DNA of 6,622 nucleotides, taken from contig JAFPYK010000142.1 in assembly GCA_017412265.1 (NCBI GenBank), positions 1-6,622 on the forward strand, written 5' to 3'. Below, in pieces: positions 3,723-6,622 of the stretch (position 1 is the stretch's first letter; every line of letters starts with the position of its first letter). Made by a program: the position numbers and the translations under genes. The notes under the pieces were generated by a model that worked only from the letters and a program-made list of their open reading frames with translations, searched no databases and was not told where the DNA came from. The DNA is from Lachnospiraceae bacterium. GTDB lineage: Bacteria; Bacillota; Clostridia; Lachnospirales; Lachnospiraceae.

Positions 3723-6622
3723 GGGGAGGACACCGTTCCTGGTAACGGGATGTACGGATTCCCAGAAGGCGCACCTGGTCTATGGTCTGTCACAGGGCCG
3801 GGAGGTGGGCCTGATTGTGCTGCCGGATGAGAGGCGGGCAAAGGAGTTCTATCAGGATTATCTTCTTTATAATAAACGGGTTCTGTACTATCCGCCGAAG
3901 GATGTCATCTTTTACTCGGCGGACGTGCACGGCAACGCGATCACGGCGCAGCGCATGAAGGTGCTGCGGGCGCTGCTGGAGGAGGACGAGGTGACGGTGG
4001 TTACGACCATCGACGCCGGGATGGATGCGGTGCTGCCGCTTTCATTGATCCGCAGGCATGTGATGACGGTGGCTGAGGGTGATATCCTGGATGTGACTGC
4101 ATTTGCGGGGAAGCTCGCGGAGCTGGGCTATGTGCGGGAAGTGCAGGTGGAGCAGCCGGGGCAGTTCGCGGTGCGCGGCGGGATCATCGACTTGTTCCCG
4201 CTGACGGAGGAGACGCCTTACCGGATCGAGCTGTGGGACGACGAGGTGGATACGATCCGCGCATTTGACGCGGAGAGCCAGAGATCGGTGGAGCAGGTTA
4301 CGTCGGTCACGATCTATCCCGCGCAGGAGTTTATCCTGACGAAGGAGCAGGAGGAGGCCGGGTTCGCGAAGATCGAGGCGGAGACCAAGAAGCAGGCGAA
4401 GCGGCTGCGCGACGGGGGACACCCGGAGGCGGCGCATCTGCTGGAGTCGACGGTGCGGGAGTTTCAGGAGAACCGGGAGTTCCTGCAGGGCGTTGCGGGC
4501 ATCGACGCGTATGTGACGTATTTCTACGATACGACGGTGTCGTTTTTTGATTATTTCCGCGACCTCGATACGGTGGCTTTCCTGGACGGGACCGGAAGGC
4601 TGGAGGAGAAGGCGGAGTTTGTCGAGACGGAGTTTCGGGAGAGTATGGCCGGGAGGCTGGAGCAGGGAAGCCTGCTGCCGGGACAGACGGACGCGCTGAT
4701 CGGGCGCGGCCGGGTCTATGAGAAGCTCGCTCATCTGGACGCGGTCCTGCTCTCGACGATGGAGAGCAGTGTCTCGGCGGCCTGGGGCGTGACCGGGAAG
4801 TTCTCGCTGACCGTGCGATCGGTCAACCCTTACAACAATGATTTTGAGCTGCTGGTGAGTGATCTGGCCAAATGGAAGAAGAACGGCTACCGGATTCTGC
4901 TGGTGTCGGGCTCTGCGTCGAGGGCGAGAAGGCTTGCCCAGGACCTGTTTGACCGGGAGCTCTCGGCATTTTATTCGGAGGACCTGGACCGGGAGGTGCT
5001 GCCCGGCGAGACGATGGTGATCTCCGGCGGGCTGCGGCGGGGCTTTGAGTACCCGCTGATCAAGACGGTGATCCTCTCGGATACGGATATCTTCGGTGCG
5101 CGCCGGAAGAAGCGGCGCAAGAAGCGCTACGCGGGCCAGGGCAAATACATCCAGAGCTTTAACGAGCTCGCGATCGGCGATTACGTCGTGCACGAGAGCC
5201 ACGGCCTGGGGATCTACCGGGGCATCGAGAAGCTCGAGGTGGATCACACGATCAAGGACTATATCAAGCTGGAATACGGCGGGGGCGGCACGCTCTACAT
5301 CCCGGCGACGGGCGTGGATGTGCTGCAGAAGTACGCCGGGTCGGGCGCGGCGAAGCCGAGGCTGAACAAGCTGAATTCGCCGGAGTGGAAGACGACGAAG
5401 GCGCGGGTCAAGGGCGCGGTGGCGGATATCGCGAAGGAGCTCGTGGAGCTGTACGCGGTCCGAGAGTCGCGGCAGGGATTCGCCTTCAGCCCGGATACGG
5501 TCTGGCAGGCAGAGTTCGAGGAGCAGTTCCCTTACGAGGAGACGGAGGACCAGCTGGCGGCCATCGCGGCGACCAAGCACGATATGGAGAGCCGGCGGAT
5601 CATGGACCGGCTGATCTGCGGGGACGTGGGCTACGGCAAGACGGAGATCGCGATCCGGGCCGCGTTCAAGGCGGTTTCGGACGGAAAGCAGGTGGTCTTC
5701 CTGGTGCCGACGACGATTCTCGCCCAGCAGCACTACAATACGTTCGTGCAGCGGATGAAGGAGTATCCGCTGACTGTGGAGATGCTCTCGCGGTTCCGGA
5801 CGGCTTCGGAGCAGAAGAGCATCATCGAGCGCACGAAGAAGGGACTGGTGGACATCCTGATCGGCACGCACAAGGTGCTCTCGAAGAATGTGGAGTTCAA
5901 GAACCTGGGGCTGCTCATCATCGATGAGGAGCAGCGCTTCGGGGTGGCGCATAAGGAAAAGATCAAGCAGATGAAGCAGGACGTGGACGTGCTGACACTG
6001 TCGGCGACACCAATCCCGCGGACGCTGCATATGAGCCTGGCGGGCATCCGCGACATGAGTGTCCTGGAGGAGCCGCCGGTGGACCGCGTGCCGGTGCAGA
6101 CATTTGTGATGGAGCACTCGGATGAGATGGTGCGCGAGGCCATCGTGCGCGAGCTGGCCCGCGGCGGGCAGGTCTATTATGTCTATAACCGGGTCAATAC
6201 GATCCCGGACGTCGCCGCGCAGGTGCAGAAGCTGGTGCCGGACGCGCAGGTGGCATACGCCCACGGCAAGATGAAGGAGCGGGAGCTGGAGCAGATCATG
6301 ATGGACTTCGTGGAGGGGGAGATTGACGTCCTGGTCTCCACGACCATCATCGAGACCGGCCTGGATATCTCGAATGTGAACACGATCATCATCGACGACG
6401 CGGACCGGCTGGGCCTGGCGCAGCTCTACCAGCTGCGGGGACGCGTGGGGCGTTCCTCGCGGACGGCCTATGCATTTCTCATGTACCGCCGCAACCGGCA
6501 GCTGAGGGAGGTCGCGGAGAAGCGCCTGCAGGTGATCCGTGAGTATACAGACCTCGGCTCGGGCTTCCGTATCGCGATGCGTGACCTGGAGATCCGCGGC
6601 GCGGGCAATCTCCTGGGGGCGC
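3655..6622 (+). CDS. mfd: Transcription-repair coupling factor Mfd (3' end outside window; 989 codons visible)
   Basis: Mfd is a DNA translocase that binds stalled RNA polymerase, pushes it off damaged DNA and recruits UvrA for nucleotide excision repair. The frame is open from ATG 3655 to the window edge. The N-terminal UvrB-like module includes TGCTDSQK (about 30-37, where UvrB has a Walker A motif; decayed, as is normal in Mfd) and [12 protein letters not shown] (171-182). A basic run, RRKKRRKKR (483-491), precedes the RNA-polymerase-interacting CarD-like domain (about 503-570; [14 protein letters not shown]). The RecG-like motor shows Walker A GDVGYGKT (656-663), DEEQ box (757-760), SATPIPRT (783-790) and motif [11 protein letters not shown] (926-934). 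The TRG translocation motif, with [12 protein letters not shown] (977-988), is just reached. The remainder, expected to include the C-terminal autoinhibitory domain, lies outside; the family is usually about 1,150-1,180 residues. The start overlaps pth by 68 nt, suggesting coupled expression. All visible motifs are intact. Confidence 0.97.
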   Translation, partial: MKTFLTPLLQLEEFQKIREQLHKGRTPFLVTGCTDSQKAHLVYGLSQGREVGLIVLPDERRAKEFYQDYLLYNKRVLYYPPKDVIFYSADVHGNAITAQRMKVLRALLEEDEVTVVTTIDAGMDAVLPLSLIRRHVMTVAEGDILDVTAFAGKLAELGYVREVQVEQPGQFAVRGGIIDLFPLTEETPYRIELWDDEVDTIRAFDAESQRSVEQVTSVTIYPAQEFILTKEQEEAGFAKIEAETKKQAKRLRDGGHPEAAHLLESTVREFQENREFLQGVAGIDAYVTYFYDTTVSFFDYFRDLDTVAFLDGTGRLEEKAEFVETEFRESMAGRLEQGSLLPGQTDALIGRGRVYEKLAHLDAVLLSTMESSVSAAWGVTGKFSLTVRSVNPYNNDFELLVSDLAKWKKNGYRILLVSGSASRARRLAQDLFDRELSAFYSEDLDREVLPGETMVISGGLRRGFEYPLIKTVILSDTDIFGARRKKRRKKRYAGQGKYIQSFNELAIGDYVVHESHGLGIYRGIEKLEVDHTIKDYIKLEYGGGGTLYIPATGVDVLQKYAGSGAAKPRLNKLNSPEWKTTKARVKGAVADIAKELVELYAVRESRQGFAFSPDTVWQAEFEEQFPYEETEDQLAAIAATKHDMESRRIMDRLICGDVGYGKTEIAIRAAFKAVSDGKQVVFLVPTTILAQQHYNTFVQRMKEYPLTVEMLSRFRTASEQKSIIERTKKGLVDILIGTHKVLSKNVEFKNLGLLIIDEEQRFGVAHKEKIKQMKQDVDVLTLSATPIPRTLHMSLAGIRDMSVLEEPPVDRVPVQTFVMEHSDEMVREAIVRELARGGQVYYVYNRVNTIPDVAAQVQKLVPDAQVAYAHGKMKERELEQIMMDFVEGEIDVLVSTTIIETGLDISNVNTIIIDDADRLGLAQLYQLRGRVGRSSRTAYAFLMYRRNRQLREVAEKRLQVIREYTDLGSGFRIAMRDLEIRGAGNLLGA

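Noticed and set aside
4042..6264. A 740-codon open frame on the minus strand opposite mfd
   Set aside because: It is a codon-bias shadow of GC-rich mfd. The translation is an Arg/Leu/His-rich low-complexity chain with no domain, while the opposite frame carries every Mfd motif.

Overview
The window looks like chromosomal DNA of a fairly GC-rich Clostridia-type Firmicute, most likely a Lachnospiraceae relative. This is inferred from the pth-mfd gene pair, the style of the Mfd N-terminus, the purine-rich Shine-Dalgarno (SD) sites and the AraC-type regulators. No rRNA or other taxonomic marker is present, so the placement is tentative.

Layout. (1) Positions 1-239 hold the C-terminal end of a protein built from Thr/Glu repeats, entering from the left. 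(2) A strong hairpin near 302-341 ends that gene and, on the opposite strand, the convergent small membrane-protein gene at 359-808. (3) A divergent intergenic region (809-1054) carries a sigma-A-like promoter for the rightward regulator block. (4) The block at 1055-2898 is the accessory part of the window. It has an AraC-type cupin plus DNA-binding-domain protein (1055-1879), an in-frame TAG, a second AraC DNA-binding domain in the same frame (ATG at 1931, stop at 2227), and then, overlapping by 4 nt with its own strong SD, a cupin-like AraC-sensor relative that has no DNA-binding domain (2224-2898). A classic terminator follows at 2914-2945. (5) An extended -10 promoter (2959-2987) drives the housekeeping pair pth (3033-3722, with an unusual charged tail) and mfd (3655 to the window end, incomplete). 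The two overlap by 68 nt.

How they fit together. pth recycles stalled peptidyl-tRNA and mfd removes stalled RNA polymerase and recruits excision repair; they are co-transcribed maintenance functions. The AraC block reads as a separate transcription unit whose sensor and DNA-binding domains have been split and duplicated. Its target is unknown; the divergent membrane-protein gene is the nearest candidate.

The most notable observation is that helix 1 of the second AraC DNA-binding domain is encoded between the TAG and the next ATG. This suggests either a recent nonsense mutation in a regulator of about 390 codons with two DNA-binding domains, or expression by readthrough or reinitiation. I see no CRISPR array, tRNA, rRNA, insertion sequence or clear defence system.
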